Below the pieces are notes generated by a model. The model was given only the letters and a program-made list of their open reading frames with translations. It did no database searches and was not told the DNA's origin. The translations under genes and the position numbers were made by a program. DNA of 64,000 bases from Prosopocoilus inquinatus (lineage: Eukaryota > Arthropoda > Insecta > Coleoptera > Lucanidae): the NCBI GenBank assembly GCA_036172665.1, contig CM069876.1:3968001-4032000 (forward strand), given 5' to 3'. Positions 1 to 11,705 of the stretch are shown in pieces (position 1 is the stretch's first letter; each line of letters starts with the position of its first letter).

Positions 1-315
1 AATCCTGTGTGTTTCATTTGAACACTTAGCAATAAATTAGCGTCCGTGATTTGAATACAATGTGATCAAAAAAAAGTTGTCTGGTACACTATTGTATTTA
101 CTTTACCGAAAACAATGTTGGCAACTATATATTTAGATCGATAATAGTTTGTTAGGTTATGTTTAAAGTAAATCGGTCGCTATTTAATGTTCATTTTTTG
201 TGCGAATTTAGTAGAGTTTTGAAGTGACTGTTGTAGAATACTCTCAGAGTGTCCTCATCTTGTTTTAATCACATATAATAATAAGGCATGGAGATTCTCA
301 TAGAGTGTTCTAAAG
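1..315. other. AT-rich sequence, nothing recognised
   Basis: I see no open frame of coding character, no repeat boundary and no RNA gene in this stretch. It precedes the fold-back element that starts at 316. Confidence 0.4.
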
Positions 316-435
316 CAGCCTATTAAAAACGCTTGTGCGTTGACAGTTCAAGGTTATGACATAACCTTGAACTGTCAGCTTACCAGAAGGATGTTATGCC
401 ATCCGATGAACAGAATTTTTAATTAGAGTAGGCTG
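316..435. repeat. Small fold-back element with a perfect palindrome at its centre
   Basis: The ends are inverted copies (CAGCCTA near 316 and TAGGCTG ending at 435), followed inside by runs of AAAAA and TTTTT. The core, 341-377, is an exact inverted repeat with 18-bp arms and a single central base. It is probably a miniature inverted-repeat transposon of about 120 bp. I could not define a target-site duplication. Confidence 0.6.
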
Positions 436-589
436 TGATATTTACCGTAAAGTTGGCAACACAGGTTTTCGGCTTTAAATTAAAAAAATTGAAGTTGTAG
501 AATTGTGATATTTATTTAAAAAAATGTTCGATAATCGACGTAAAATTTTTCCCACCGAAAATTATTTCAAAAGTGTACCGAAAAACAAG

Positions 590-1185
590 AAAAAAAAAGA
601 CATGGAACTATTCGATTCCTGGTTACATCGAACATTTTTGGGAAGCATTCCCTAATTTTCCAGTTAATTACACTGCTTTAATGCAGCAAATTTGTCAATG
701 GATCTGAGTTGGAAAACTTCTTGAAATCGAGGCTATAACTCGGAAAGCAGGCGGAACATAAACCTGTCGCACGAAACAAATGAAACTCATATCAAAATAT
801 GGATACATGACTTTAAGCTCCGAAAAGGAGTTTCGCCGCTTCAACCTGAAGCCATTACTATCTGTTAATACGCATCGTACGAATCAAAGATATGTTCGTT
901 CACGACAGGGTTCATGCAAGATTAAACCACGTTAAACACTGACCGACTGACCCATTTTCGCGTCTTCGTTTAAACAGGTGTGCGCAAGAGCTTAGCCACC
1001 ATACATTCCTTAGTTACGCCAGCAGTTTTCAAACGGTTTGGCGAGAACCTGCGAAAGCATTTTTCTCGAAAATTATTAACTTTCTGTTAAGAACATATGA
1101 GTTCAATCGTTGCCATTTATGGTGATGCATTACAGGTTTAAATATTTGCACACAGTAAAAAACCAGCCTGTATATCCAAACAATT
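590..1185 (-). repeat. Dispersed repeat, partial copy of the element in intron 1 of UGT gene 3
   Basis: Read on the minus strand, roughly 840-1180 matches the start of the element at 22555: a terminal block with CTGTGTGCAAATATTTAAAC, then a block around the word CCATAAATGGCAACGATT, then a block with GATTCGTACG. The 1180 end carries the usual insect transposon terminus (CAGCCTGTATATCC). I could not find the second terminus upstream, so the copy is probably truncated. The 590-840 part has stops in all the frames I checked and encodes nothing I recognise. Confidence 0.5.
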
Positions 1186-1189
1186 AAAA

Positions 1190-2150
1190 ATTTTCTGATA
1201 TTTTGCATTTAGTAACTACTAATATTTTAGAAATAAGTTTTCCTGAAAAGTCTTGTCACAAAGTAAAAGTCAAACAACAATTACAATAACAGAAATATTA
1301 AGTTATTTCGAAAATTAATGCCCCCCCTATAAAATCCTTTTCGTGCACGAAAATACATCAAATTCGTGAGCTTCCTGCGGACCATTCGTCATAACGCGAC
1401 GCGCAAGAAAATAAATCGCATGTTCTCAACGCAGAAAACACAATATTTCTGGCGTTCAGCTATTCAGGTACTCGAATAAATAACGTGTCTCAAACGAATG
1501 TTAATACTGGCCTATATTTTAAGGGACGAAAAACATAAGTTTATCCTGGCTTTACCAGTGTTGCGTGATCTCTACGAAGTGAACGAAAGTAGCGATTTAT
1601 ATATGCAAATCGGGCGCTAATCTGATGCTATAACTTACTAAACAACAAAATTTCAAACCAGACCTTATCTTGATCAAATATGCATGCAATATAATTATAA
1701 CTAATAGCTTGTTTTGCCTTTATAAATTACAATGCTTTAACAGTGGGTGGCATTAGAAATTAAAATCGTCGCTAATGTTCCTGCGGTCGTGTTTCTTAAT
1801 TCCAAGTACTTGTAATTATTTTGGGAAATTTATTAGGTTTTAATCAGGGATTTAGATAATTGCATGGTGCTAAAAATTAAAAGTACATTCACATACACAC
1901 AACTACCGTTCGTTTTTATCTTTGCTAGATCATTGCTTGACACGGAAGACAAAAAAAATCATTAATTTGAAAATATAATTAACATAGATTAAAGGTGTGA
2001 CCAAGGGAAATGAAAGTTTGTTTTGGCGTTTCCATCACGCTTCAGCTGTTTAGATCTATTTACATTTCAGATTCGGCTTAATTAATGCGATTCTCATCTT
2101 GATTAAACTGTTACTTTGTAAAAATAGATTTATTCTAAGACTTACATTAA
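1190..2150. other. No gene seen
   Basis: AT-rich and full of stops on both strands. No repeat boundaries or coding motifs were recognised. Confidence 0.4.
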
Positions 2151-2596
2151 ACAGGGTGATTCAGAATAAGTGTCCGACCCATTAACCGCAGACACTCCTT
2201 CAAAAAACAAAACAAATAAAAAAAAACTTGTTAGGGGTTATTGGAATAGTTGAATACGTCACAATAGCAATAGACTTCCATCGACTTCGAGGAAAAAAAC
2301 ACAAGACACGAACATTTAACCCTGAACTGAAACCGTAGAACAATTTGTTTACAACTCTCTGAGGAAAGATTGCATAATGCGAACAATGAACTTAATTTTT
2401 TTATGATGTAAGTAGGAATAAAATAATAATTTTGTCAGTGGAATCATGTTCGTGTCAACGTGCGTATCAATGCACAAAAAATTAGTGAAATTCACTTGTC
2501 CTACCACAAATTGAATGATGTGCTCTTCATGCCAACCGCTGCCCTTTAGGATTTTTTTAAATGAACCTATGTATTACCACAGTATTTTACGAGTTA

Positions 2597-2657
2597 CCAA
2601 TTGCTTCATATGCGAGATAATCAATCGAATTAATTATCTCGCACATGAAGCAATTGG
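2597..2657. repeat. Hairpin, 25-bp arms
   Basis: The arms 2597-2621 and 2633-2657 are complementary with one mismatch around an 11-nt loop. The arm contains CCAATTGCTTCAT and GCGAGATAAT. It lies inside the outer element starting at 2151. Confidence 0.7.
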
Positions 2658-3552
2658 AAACTGAAGTGAAGCGAATCGTGTTTTATCAAACATTTCAAAT
2701 AAAAAATTCAGTTTATGAAGACTCCATTAACACTGTTCAGGAAATTGCTTTTTTGATGGACCACAAAAAATCAAAAGAATGCAAATCACTGCCTGGCTTT
2801 TGTGATTCATCAGGCTTACATTCACACTGAACTTTTCAACGCTCTTGAGTGGTGGTGTACTTGGCACGCAAAGTTGCTCGAGCAAAGAAGAAAAACCCTG
2901 CGCTTTAAGTGCGCGAAGCGAAACGTGTATCCAGAAGTAACTGCAGTTTTAATAAATTAAATAATAAGTTATAATAATATAATAAGTTATAATAATAATA
3001 AGGCGCACAACAAGGTCATATCGAATATCTGTTACAAAGACTGTAAGTTACATCACATAAAGTTTTAGTTTTTGTTGACACAGTGACACAGTTTCTAAAA
3101 CGCAAACAGTTAGTTTAGGGTTTCCTAAACTGTGGGGCGCGTAAGTTTTCAAAGGGGGCGCAAGATTAAAATTAAATTAAAAAAAATTAAACGCAAATTG
3201 CAACTAATTTATCATTTCATTTTTTACAAGAGATTGCATATACATACAGTCGCGAGCAATACATTTTGGTCGTTATTTATTGTCAAAGGTTGGCACCGAA
3301 CTTGCATTTTAATCAAATTATCGAGATTTGTGTCTTATTTTGAGTGCTAGTAATAGTCTCTTAAATATTTAGTTTATTTTGACACTTTCGTGGTAAAACA
3401 CAAATGAAAATTTCCAATTTCTGGAATTAAAACTGACGTTTTGACAATGACGTACATATACAGTGAGCTTTTTTTTTACTTTGAACATGCTGTGTAAATA
3501 TTCCCCTGTTCAGTTTTAGAAAAAAGTGTCAATGCATTAAAACAAATGAAGG

Positions 3553-4604
3553 GTACAGGGGAAAAACGACTTCAGTCCACTTTTTACTGAAATTAAGCCC
3601 GGGGTGCCACCTAGTAGTAGTTTAGGAATACTTTAAGATGCCGAATCGACAAAATGGTAATAATGGCTGGAGTCCAATTAAATATACTATACCTTTTCAA
3701 TTTTAAATTGGGACTAAACAGTTTCAAATTGGGATTAAACAATTTCAAATTGAAACTAAACAATTTCGAATTGGGTCTAAACAATTTCAAATTGAGACTA
3801 AACAAATTCAAATTGGGAATAAACAAGTTCAAATTGCTCCGTGCCACTTTTCAATTGAGGATGTTTTGAGAGAGGGCAAATTTGCCAAAAATCATTTTCT
3901 GAGATTTTTCCCGTAAAGTCCAATGTTGAACCCAATTGAATTCGCGTAGTCCTGTATCTGTATCTGTATCCCTAAATGCTGGTGTTAAAGAGACTTAGCA
4001 ATCCAAATGCCACAAATTTTAGTAGGTGAAGCCAATCATTGCGTAGATGGAATATCGTTTAAAAAATTAGAAATGTAGTGGGACAAAATATTACTAATAA
4101 AATTACTGTACCTAACTGTACATATAAGAGTTGCAATCACCCAAAAATTCAGATCTGATGCGTTAAATATGGTTAATGTAAAATTTTGATTTAGGCATAT
4201 AATTATTAGTTACGTAGTTATATATCCTTTTGTTATTATTACCTACCTTACTTGTATTATTTCTGAATTAAAATATTTTTTCCAATTTGAATTTGCTTAA
4301 ACCCAATTTGAATTTGTTTAGTCCCAATTTGAAATTGAAAAGGTATAGAAGATTCACTACACTGAGGAAAAACGGCTTCAGTGCGCGTACGCCTTGAGAC
4401 GAACGAACGAAGAAGTTGAAATGACACTGTAATTTTTTTTAACTTATTTTCACTTTTCTACATTTTAATAAATACATAATCCAAAAACATAATGGTTTTT
4501 GAGTATTTTGATCTGGTACCTGAAGCATGTAAGAGTAGGAAAAATTTAAATTTGATTTTTCTCTAAATTGGTTGGAATGGACTAAAGCCGTTCTTCCCCT
4601 GTAC
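3553..4604. mobile_element. Fold-back element carrying a minisatellite, nested in the hAT-like element
   Basis: The left end GTACAGGGGAAAAACGACTT and the right end (reverse complement GTACAGGGGAAGAACGGCTT) are inverted repeats. Inside them lies a second inverted pair: a 21-bp minisatellite at 3710-3835, and a shorter inverted block with the same motif at about 4265-4350, each next to the word ACCTTTTCAATTT or its complement. The open frames on both strands across the array reflect the 21-nt period and are not genes. Confidence 0.65.
3710..3835. repeat. 21-bp minisatellite, six units
   Basis: There are six consecutive 21-bp units of the type GGGACTAAACAATTTCAAATT, diverged by a few bases each. 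The period is a multiple of three, which leaves open frames on both strands (a 7-residue periodic peptide) that should not be read as protein. Confidence 0.9.
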
Positions 4605-4818
4605 ACCTTCACACGTGTTATGAAATATAATGAGTGTCAAATATTTAAAAGGATGCTATGAAAGCATTTGATAATCGTTTAACACCAGTGTTCACGTTCA
4701 AGATTCTGCGGGAGAGGGGAAGGAGGGCGGGAATCAAAACACAGCTCATAAGGGGGTCGCGAAACCTATAAGTTTGGGAAACACTGAGTTAGTCAATTCG
4801 ATTTTAAAAATACATTAA

Positions 4819-5936
4819 GGGCGACTTGTATAGAAGAAAGTTAACCAGTAGGTCAGATAACAAAGAGATCACATACGGATCACGGTAACAAAAGATCAAA
4901 CGTAAAATAACTTGTTCAACGAGTGGTCAAATCATAGTTAGTTGACTAAAGCTTCACTAGAGATTGGCTACAATGAAGCGCCAAATTTGCATAAAGGAGA
5001 GATGATCTGAATCATTATCTGGGACCACTAGAAGAAATTATTGTACCAAACATTATTATTTTGAATCGTAGGTACTTCAAGCACCAAGAATTAACCGAAT
5101 TTAAATGTTTGAAATATTTACTGGACGCAGGGTGTTTTTAGTTTTGTTTTTCATTTGACTGTTTACCTTGAAAGGTACAAACTTTAAACCTGGGGTAAGT
5201 AATACCATTTATTACAAAGCTTTGAATAATGTTGTATTATTAAATAGATTTTATAGCCTCCCTTTACTTTGGTGTTGGTTCCTTGGTGGTTTGTGAACCA
5301 ATAAAGTGTGTAACATTTAAAAAAAGAACATTTAAAGAAAATGCAGCGTATGCAGGAAAACCATGACAAATACATCAAAGAATGTAATGTTCGTATTAAA
5401 TTTATCCAAAAGAAACATCATAACATTTCAGTTTGCCTTCCAATATGGTTAAAAATAAATTAGGTCCATAATTATCTTGAATAATAAGATCCTGTACGAT
5501 GGTTTTTCCAATTTCTTGTTCAATGTCATCATTTATATCTTCCGGAAGACCGGCTAATACAGGGAACCCTCGCTTTAAGACTCCAAAACATCTCTCAATG
5601 GGGTTTCGTGTTGATACGTATTTGTGACTCATTAAATAAATTCATCATGTAATCTCTCTATAATAGCAGTATAATTCTTAAACTGCTGCAAGTACTTCTG
5701 ACAACGTCAAAATTTTAAAAGCAGTTGACTCTTGTCCGATGAAAATTGTAAACTTTTAGGTTAATAATCCGTTAACCAAACAAAATTGGTTGGTTACCTT
5801 TACTTGTAGTTCACCAATGGATTACCGTTTGGCTAACGTTTGAATAAGAGATACCTTATGTTAATTCACTGATCATCAGTGGGTCACATTTTATCTTTTG
5901 GTAATTATCTGTTATACAAGTCGCCCTTAGCATCAC
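4819..5936 (-). mobile_element. PIF/Harbinger remnant, mostly deleted
   Basis: The termini GGGCGACTTGTATA (4819) and its complement ending at 5936 are inverted repeats flanked by TAA and TTA, like Harbinger TWA targets. The transposase fragment at 5402-5632 is the only coding remnant. Confidence 0.65.
5402..5632 (-). pseudogene. Harbinger transposase C-terminal fragment
   Basis: The first third reads STRNPIERCFGVLKRGFPVL, which is the glutamate-containing third catalytic block of HARBI1-type (DDE_Tnp_4) transposases. The two aspartate blocks are missing and the frame runs into unrelated residues, so it cannot encode an enzyme. It sits between the Harbinger-like termini at 4819 and 5936, which supports the assignment. 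Confidence 0.7.
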
Positions 5937-6090
5937 AGTCCAATAGTCATCGGTGCTACCCAAACGGTTTCCATTTGGGGCGCAAAAGATTTTCGAAATG
6001 TCTCCAATAAATTTTTTCTTTCAATTTGGGACTTGCATGACCTTTGTAAACGCCCCTAACGGGTAGGACACTTATCATGAATCGGCCTGT

Positions 6091-6513
6091 ATAGTATTTG
6101 TAACACAAAAACACTAGGTTAATAAAGCTGACCACAAAATTAGGGACCTTATCTAAAAGTGGTTATTTTTAAATTGCAACGAGGATTTCTTTAAAGGGAA
6201 GTGCATCATTTTTCTAATTAACGAGCAGAGCACTATTTTTTATTCGGGAGTGTTGATGCATTGCACAACGTAAAATAATATTATTTAACAATGATGTGTG
6301 AGATCAAAGTCCTGTAACAATTGGTAAGTTCCATTAACATGAAGTGTTCTCTCGCTCGCAAATACTCTCAAGGACGCACTTAAATTATATCAGCTACTTT
6401 TAATAGATAACGTTACGTACTATGATTTAATGTTGTATACTCGAAGCGAGACTAGCACAGTGTAATTTAATAATTTCAGATCGACAGTTTGGCGGTATTC
6501 TTTTTAAAGTAAA
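6091..6513 (+). other. Upstream region of UGT gene 1
   Basis: I find no TATA box at a convincing distance from the 6514 start. A pyrimidine-poor AATTTCAG at about 6473-6480 could be either an initiator-like motif or the acceptor of a non-coding 5' exon; the sequence alone does not decide. No other gene is seen. Confidence 0.35.
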
Positions 6514-8250
6514 ATGCAACTCGCAAGGTTGTTAGTATTGATACTGACTTTAATAACGACTTCACAATGCGCAAAAATCCTCGGTCTTTTCCACTGGGCA
6601 GCACCTAGTCATCACATAATCGGCGCACGTCTCATGAGGGAACTCGCCGTCAGAGGTCATGAAGTCACCTTCATCAGTCCATTTCCCCAAAAAGTACCGA
6701 TCAAAAATTTGCGGGAAATTCATCTTACCGGACACAAAGAAATTTTGGACGGTAAGTACAAATTCCATTGAAATCTTTCAGAATTATTGGAGAACGGAAT
6801 AAAAACAGCTAACGCTGGTATATAATATTATTTTTCCCTTTTTCAGAAATGAAAAATTCTATAAATATGTTTGAAACAATGGATAGACCACTCTCATTTC
6901 TGTGGTTCTTTATAAGAGGACTTGCTTCAGAAATGGTAGACAAAACTTACTCACACGAAAACGTCCAAAAGCTGTTGAACTCCAACGAAACATTCGATAT
7001 AATTATAAAAGAACAGTTTCAAGATGATGCCTTTCTAGGAATAGCCCATCACTTCAAAGCACCCGCTCTAGTATTAAGCACAGTAGGTCCTTCGAGTTGG
7101 ACTAATCGGTTGGTAGGTAATCCTGCACCACCGTCGTATGTAGTCGATCTATTCTCAAACTATCCTCCGGAAATGACTTTCTTTCAAAGAACACGGAATA
7201 CATTATCAAAAGTTTTCGGCGATCTACTGTTCCTGTACGCTACTCACGTCCAGAACGTTATTCTTCACAAATACATTCCGGATGCACCTCACGTTGAAGA
7301 GCTGATGCACAACGTGTCCTTCGTACTATTGAATTCGCATACAAGTTTCGATACACCTGTTCCTTTGGTACCTAACACGGCACTAATTGGTGGTTTTCAC
7401 GTGGAACCTCCAAAGAAACTGCCTGAAGACTTGCAGAGATTTCTGGACGACGCCAAAGAGGGTGTTGTTTACTTCAGCATGGGGTCGAACTTGAGAAGCA
7501 GAGACTTACCCGTTGAAAAACGCGATGAAATTCTGAAGGTGTTTTCCAAGCTTAAAATAAAGGTACTTTGGAAATGGGAAGAGGAAGAACTACCTGGAAA
7601 ACCTCCAAACGTTAAAATACATAAATGGTTACCTCAGCAAGATGTATTAGGTAATAATTAACCTTGAAACGTATTTTGACTCAATTTTTATTATTTAAGC
7701 ACACCCAAATATTAAAGTATTTATCACCCATGGAGGTTTACTAAGTACGATTGAGGCTGTGTATCATGGAGTACCCGTTATCGGTATTCCTGTGTTTGGA
7801 GATCAAAGTATGAACATGGTTAAGGCTGAAAGAAAAGGATATGGCATCCTAGTTCCTTATAAAGAATTGTCGGAAGCAACTCTTGGACAGGCTTTGCACG
7901 AAATGCTTCATAATCCTAAGTAGCCAACCGATATTATCATTTTAGGGTCATGATATTCTCATTTTGGTTGTTGTAGATACAAAGAAAACGCTGAAAAAAG
8001 ATCGCAGCTCCTACGCGATCAGCCAGTAAAACCAATAGATAATGCAGTTTATTGGGTTGAATATATCATAAGGAACAAAGGAGCTCCGCATATGAGATCA
8101 GCAGCGCTGGATTTAACTTGGTATCAATACATACTTTTGGACGTCATTCTATTTCTGGCGATAATTTCAACTACGGTGGTCTCATTAATTTTTATTGTGT
8201 GCAAGAAGTTATGTTGTGCAAATAAAAAGTTGAAACAAAAAACACATTAA
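6514..8250 (+). CDS. UDP-glycosyltransferase (UGT) gene 1, four exons
   Basis: Exons: 6514-6751, 6847-7650, 7700-7919 and 7977-8250 (1536 nt, 511 aa). The ATG at 6514 starts a signal peptide (about residues 1-20, ending near SQCA). The likely catalytic histidine is in PSHH (33-34), and a conserved KEQFQDDA block follows in the substrate-binding half. WLPQQDVL leads across intron 2 into the UGT signature (349-383: FITHGG, then GDQ), which binds the UDP-sugar. A membrane span lies at about 472-496, and the tail KQKTH fits a KxKxx ER-retrieval signal. The enzyme should transfer sugar from a UDP donor to lipophilic acceptors on the ER lumenal side. The third donor, GTAGCC, is weak, but the phases match the other three genes exactly. 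AATAAA at 8252-8257 just follows the stop. This is the most divergent of the four; its substrate cannot be read from sequence. Confidence 0.95.
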
Positions 8251-8251
8251 A

Positions 8252-8257
8252 AATAAA
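8252..8257 (+). terminator. Poly(A) signal of UGT gene 1
   Basis: A canonical AATAAA lies immediately after the stop codon; further copies occur near 8333. Confidence 0.5.
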
Positions 8258-8259
8258 GA

Positions 8260-9074
8260 ATCTTTGTTACAATGATATGTGATAAAATTTTTGGAATGTA
8301 CATAGGGTATATATTTTCGAAGTTAAAAAATTAAATAAATAATAAGTTGGTCAGTGTGTGCATATCTTCTTCCAGGTTTTAGAAGTTACGATACAATTTA
8401 AATTATTGCCTTATAGAATATCGACTCCAACACCTTCTGACTGTTATTTTAATCTACTGATTAGATATCATAAATTGATTTAATTTAAAAATAAATATTA
8501 ACTGTTTTTTTTAGATTTTCATGCATATTTGATTTTATCTGCCAACCAAATTATCTCTACTCGAACAGTTTTGAACTATTTCTTGTGCAATTTCCATATA
8601 TTTAAAATTCATGTGCCATTCAATATGCTTAATCTGATGAAATGTGTATCCTCGAGCAGGTTTATTTGTGCGAATTGTTACGATTACCGAAAATTTTTGA
8701 ATTTTTATTAATTAAAATGTACCATTGTTTCAAGCAATGCGAGTTATTTGTTGATCAACATTGTTTATGACCTGCACGTGTAACGACCAACTACGAGTAG
8801 TTGAACCTACAAACGTAAACACTGCAAAATAACTTAAGCATTGCGTAAATGATTTGACGCAAATCAGTTAATTCCCTAGCTGAAAGAAAAAGAACAATTT
8901 GGAAATATGTAGCTTGAAAATCCAATATCGCTTTGTTGGCACCCGAGCAACTGCAGAGGTCAACTAAAATTTGTAGATTCTTGATCATGGCGTCACGTAC
9001 ATCTTCAGTGTTTTGTAAACGTAATGAGTTAACTTTGATCTGATAATGGTATAGAAACATCTACCTATAGTATT
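8260..9074. other. Spacer, no recognised gene
   Basis: AT-rich. A minus-strand frame at 8791-9060 (89 aa, with a leucine-rich stretch LQILVDLCSCSGANK) lies just beyond the LTR and might be an old retroelement remnant, but I recognise no family. Confidence 0.35.
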
Positions 9075-9382
9075 TGTAACCTTTAAACAATAAAGGTAAA
9101 TCCTTGTTGTTTTTAGGCGCGTGTGTCTGTGGGCCACTGTTGCTCCCTTATCACTAAAGCTAGACGAAAATTCTTAATCGACTCCCACTACTTCTCTTCA
9201 GAGGTACGTTTTTGCATGCATACTGTTGTGCTTGCTCTTACTTCTTTATTGAAACGCTGACAACAGAAACACCATAATTATTATTTTTAAAAGCCAATCA
9301 GAATAAAACAAAGATGCATTTTTAATTATGACACTTGTCAACTCCGCTTAGCCCTATTGCTCAAATACTAAAATACACTACA
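9075..9382 (-). repeat. LTR of the gypsy-like remnant
   Basis: Read on the minus strand it starts TGTAGTGT (9382) just after a purine tract (GGGGGAAGGA, about 9385-9394), contains AATAAA, and ends GGTTACA at 9075. This is the TG...CA layout of a 3' LTR. It lies directly downstream of the end of the pol-like frame at 9440-9586. No partner LTR is visible upstream of 14045. Confidence 0.5.
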
Positions 9383-9439
9383 GTTCCTTCCCCCAACAAA
9401 ATAAAATTATTTTGATTTTTGTTCAGACGCGTAATCATC

Positions 9440-9586
9440 GCAAGGACGTATCACCGGTTTCCGAGTACGAGCAAATCGACGAGGTAATGGTGGAGGCATA
9501 CAACAGGTGTAGGGGTAAAAACAGTCGGCAAAACATCAGTCGATGCTGGCATCGAAACTGCTGATTTCTGTGACGGTTCGGCTGAA
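9440..9586 (-). pseudogene. Gypsy-like pol, C-terminal end (split by insertion)
   Basis: The frame encodes a proline/serine-rich stretch ending in LPRRFARTRKPVIR and a stop, resembling the basic tail after a Ty3/gypsy integrase. It continues, in the same frame, the minus-strand frame that ends at 13449. The two halves are separated only by the MULE-like insertion and share the 9-bp duplication TCGGCTGAA. A polypurine tract and LTR follow at about 9383-9396 and 9075-9382. Confidence 0.6.
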
Positions 9587-10599
9587 GGGTCTAGGACAAT
9601 TCGCCATCGCCGATTTGTCGTCGCCAATTCACCGTCGCCGATTCGTCGTAGGTACAATTCACCGCCGGAAAACTCGCCGTCGGTAAATTCGCCGTCAGCG
9701 ATTAAAGTTTTAAGTCCAGGTACATATCCAAATCATAATATACCGATAATTATATGTAAATAAAATAAGAAGTTAACATAATTAATGGAAAATAAAATAA
9801 TTTGTTATTAATTAAATGTGATACATAGATAAAGAAACAGATAAAAAAATTTAGCCTTCCAGGAAGTATTTCTTATCCTTCAGGGTGTTTGTAAAATTCC
9901 TCCAATTCATCTTTTTTATATTTTCAGATTCTGCTCAAAATCATATTGACTTTCATATCAATCAAAATCACTACACATCAAAAGTCGACTGCTTTCAAAA
10001 TATTGATTCATGAAAGCTCGTCATTTAAAATTATAAATTGAAAAATGGGTTCCATTAAAAAAAAATAGAATTATGATTATGTGTACGTACAGCACCAATT
10101 TGTTCCTAATTTTGTGTCTTACGGTGGTCGCACTGTAATTAGGAATTTATTTTAACTTGAAATAGAAAAACAATAGTAAAGTCCATTTTAATTTACTTGA
10201 AACGTACTGAAATTATAGTTATTTTCTTCAATTCGTAGGTATAACTTGGATATTGGGCCTTATGAATAAAGTTTAAGCAATTGCTTTTCCTTGAAATTTA
10301 CTAGTAAATGCTTAATATCTAATGAATAAAATCTTTAGCAATTACTTGACCTTATAGCAATTGCTAGGACACTAAGGAAAAGCTTATAGCAAAAGCTTTC
10401 CCTTAAAAATTTCTAGCATTTGCTTAATATTGTATGAATAAAGGAAGCAATTGCTTTTTCTACTTAAGCAGTTACTTAAAAATTTTTAAGACTACTCTAC
10501 CCCATCCTTATATTTGCTTAAATCAGTTATAATTTCCGAAGTAATCGCATTCGCACGGCAATAATGGCGTAGTTCTTTAATATCCGTAAACAGAAAAAT

Positions 10600-11562
10600 T
10601 ATAAAGTACGTAAAGAATGCAGTGTAGAAGATTACAGAAAATTATATCGGTTTAACAGAATGTTGAGTGGCTGGCAAATTATTTCTTAGAAGATAGTGGT
10701 GAAAAACGTGGTGGTGGATTGTCAGTTATAGAAAAAATGAAAATATCTCTTCGTGTTGTATCTGACCCAAGCTTTCAGAATGCAGTTGCTGAAGAAATAG
10801 GTGTTCATCAAACAACTGTTTGTAAAACCTATACGTTTGTTATGAACAAAATTTTGAATAAGGCAAACATATGGATAAAATTTCCAAATACTGCCGTAGA
10901 AATTGCCCATGCTAAAAACTTATGGTCTGAAAAATACACATTTCCCCATGCCATTGGAGTGATTGACTGCACTCACATTAGAATTCCAAAGTTTAGTGAA
11001 TTTGGTGACGAGTACGTAAATAGAAAGGGATTTACCAGTATAAATATGCAGGCCACTTGTAACGCACAAGAAATATTTACAAGTATAGATTGTCAGTGGC
11101 CAGGTTCTGTGCACGACAACAGAATTTTTAAGAACTACCATTTATGATTTCTTAAAAAATACAGAAGAAGATTGTGTGTTATTAGGAGACGATGGCTACT
11201 CTATATCACCCTGGCTTATGACACCTTGGAGAAATCCAGCGACACCTGCTCAGCAGCATTATAATATTTTTTGCAGAGAACGTGTTATAATTGAACGGTG
11301 TTTTGGACAATTAAAAGCTAGGTTTCCAATTCTACAATACAAAGTGCGTACTAAAATAGAAAAAATTCCTTCAATTATTACTTGTTGCGTTGTTCTGCAT
11401 AATATTGCAAAATTTTTAAAAGAAGAACAATTTAACTTTCCGGAAGAACCCAATGATTTTGAAATGTGTGTACAGAATGATCGTTTGAATTTAAATATAG
11501 TTCGTCGTTTAGGTCAGCAAAAAAGGGAATTCATTACGCAAGCACTTTTCAATAATATTTAG
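10600..11562 (+). pseudogene. HARBI1-type Harbinger transposase, frameshifted
   Basis: Readable blocks in order: NVEWLANYFLEDSG, the helix-turn-helix-like IGVHQTTVCKTY, first aspartate in GVIDCTH, second in WPGSVHDNRIF, then across a frameshift LLGDDGYSISPWLM and the glutamate in IIERCFGQLKARFP, followed by VVLHN. These are the DDE_Tnp_4 motifs. The frame is broken near 11140, and there appears to be another break near 10650 where the upstream coding similarity changes frame. Long open stretches (10719-11147 and 11176-11562) remain, so decay is recent. As it stands it would not yield a full transposase. Confidence 0.85.
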
Positions 11563-11705
11563 TTTTAATGTTTTAATAAAAATAGGTACAAATAACATAA
11601 AAAATATTCTTTCATAACTAGAACAGAAGACGAAACATGTATCTAGTAGAAAATGTTTAAAAAAACAAATTTGTTAACCTCTTAAATAAGCAAGATGTTC
11701 AACTA

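Larger units (their letters stand above)
3116..4786. mobile_element. Non-autonomous hAT-like element with 8-bp target duplication
   Basis: The left terminus TAGGGTTTCCTAAACT and the right terminus (reverse complement CAGTGTTTCCCAAACT) form hAT-type inverted repeats, followed inward by the GGGGCGCG / GGGGGTCGCG motif typical of this group. The flanks AGTTAGTT (3108-3115) and AGTTAGTC (4787-4794) match at 7 of 8 positions, the target-duplication length expected for hAT. No transposase frame is present. The interior is occupied by a second fold-back unit at 3553-4604. Confidence 0.75.
2151..6090. mobile_element. Outer inverted-repeat element that hosts later insertions
   Basis: About 30 bp at the left end (ACAGGGTGATTCAGAATAAG from 2151) matches the reverse complement of the right end (ACAGGCCGATTCATGATAAG, ending at 6090), and the match continues through GTGTCC and ACCC. 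The span includes a hAT-like element at 3116-4786 and a Harbinger remnant at 4819-5936, both with their own termini. The outer element was therefore a DNA transposon that later took insertions. Its own remaining sequence (2151-3107, 4795-4818, 5937-6090) encodes nothing I recognise; a 61-aa open frame at 2645-2830 has no family resemblance. Confidence 0.5.

Noticed and set aside
3611..3869. Open frames on both strands with a periodic Asn/Leu/Phe/Lys pattern
   Set aside because: They follow the 21-bp minisatellite, whose length is a multiple of three; both strands stay open for that reason alone.
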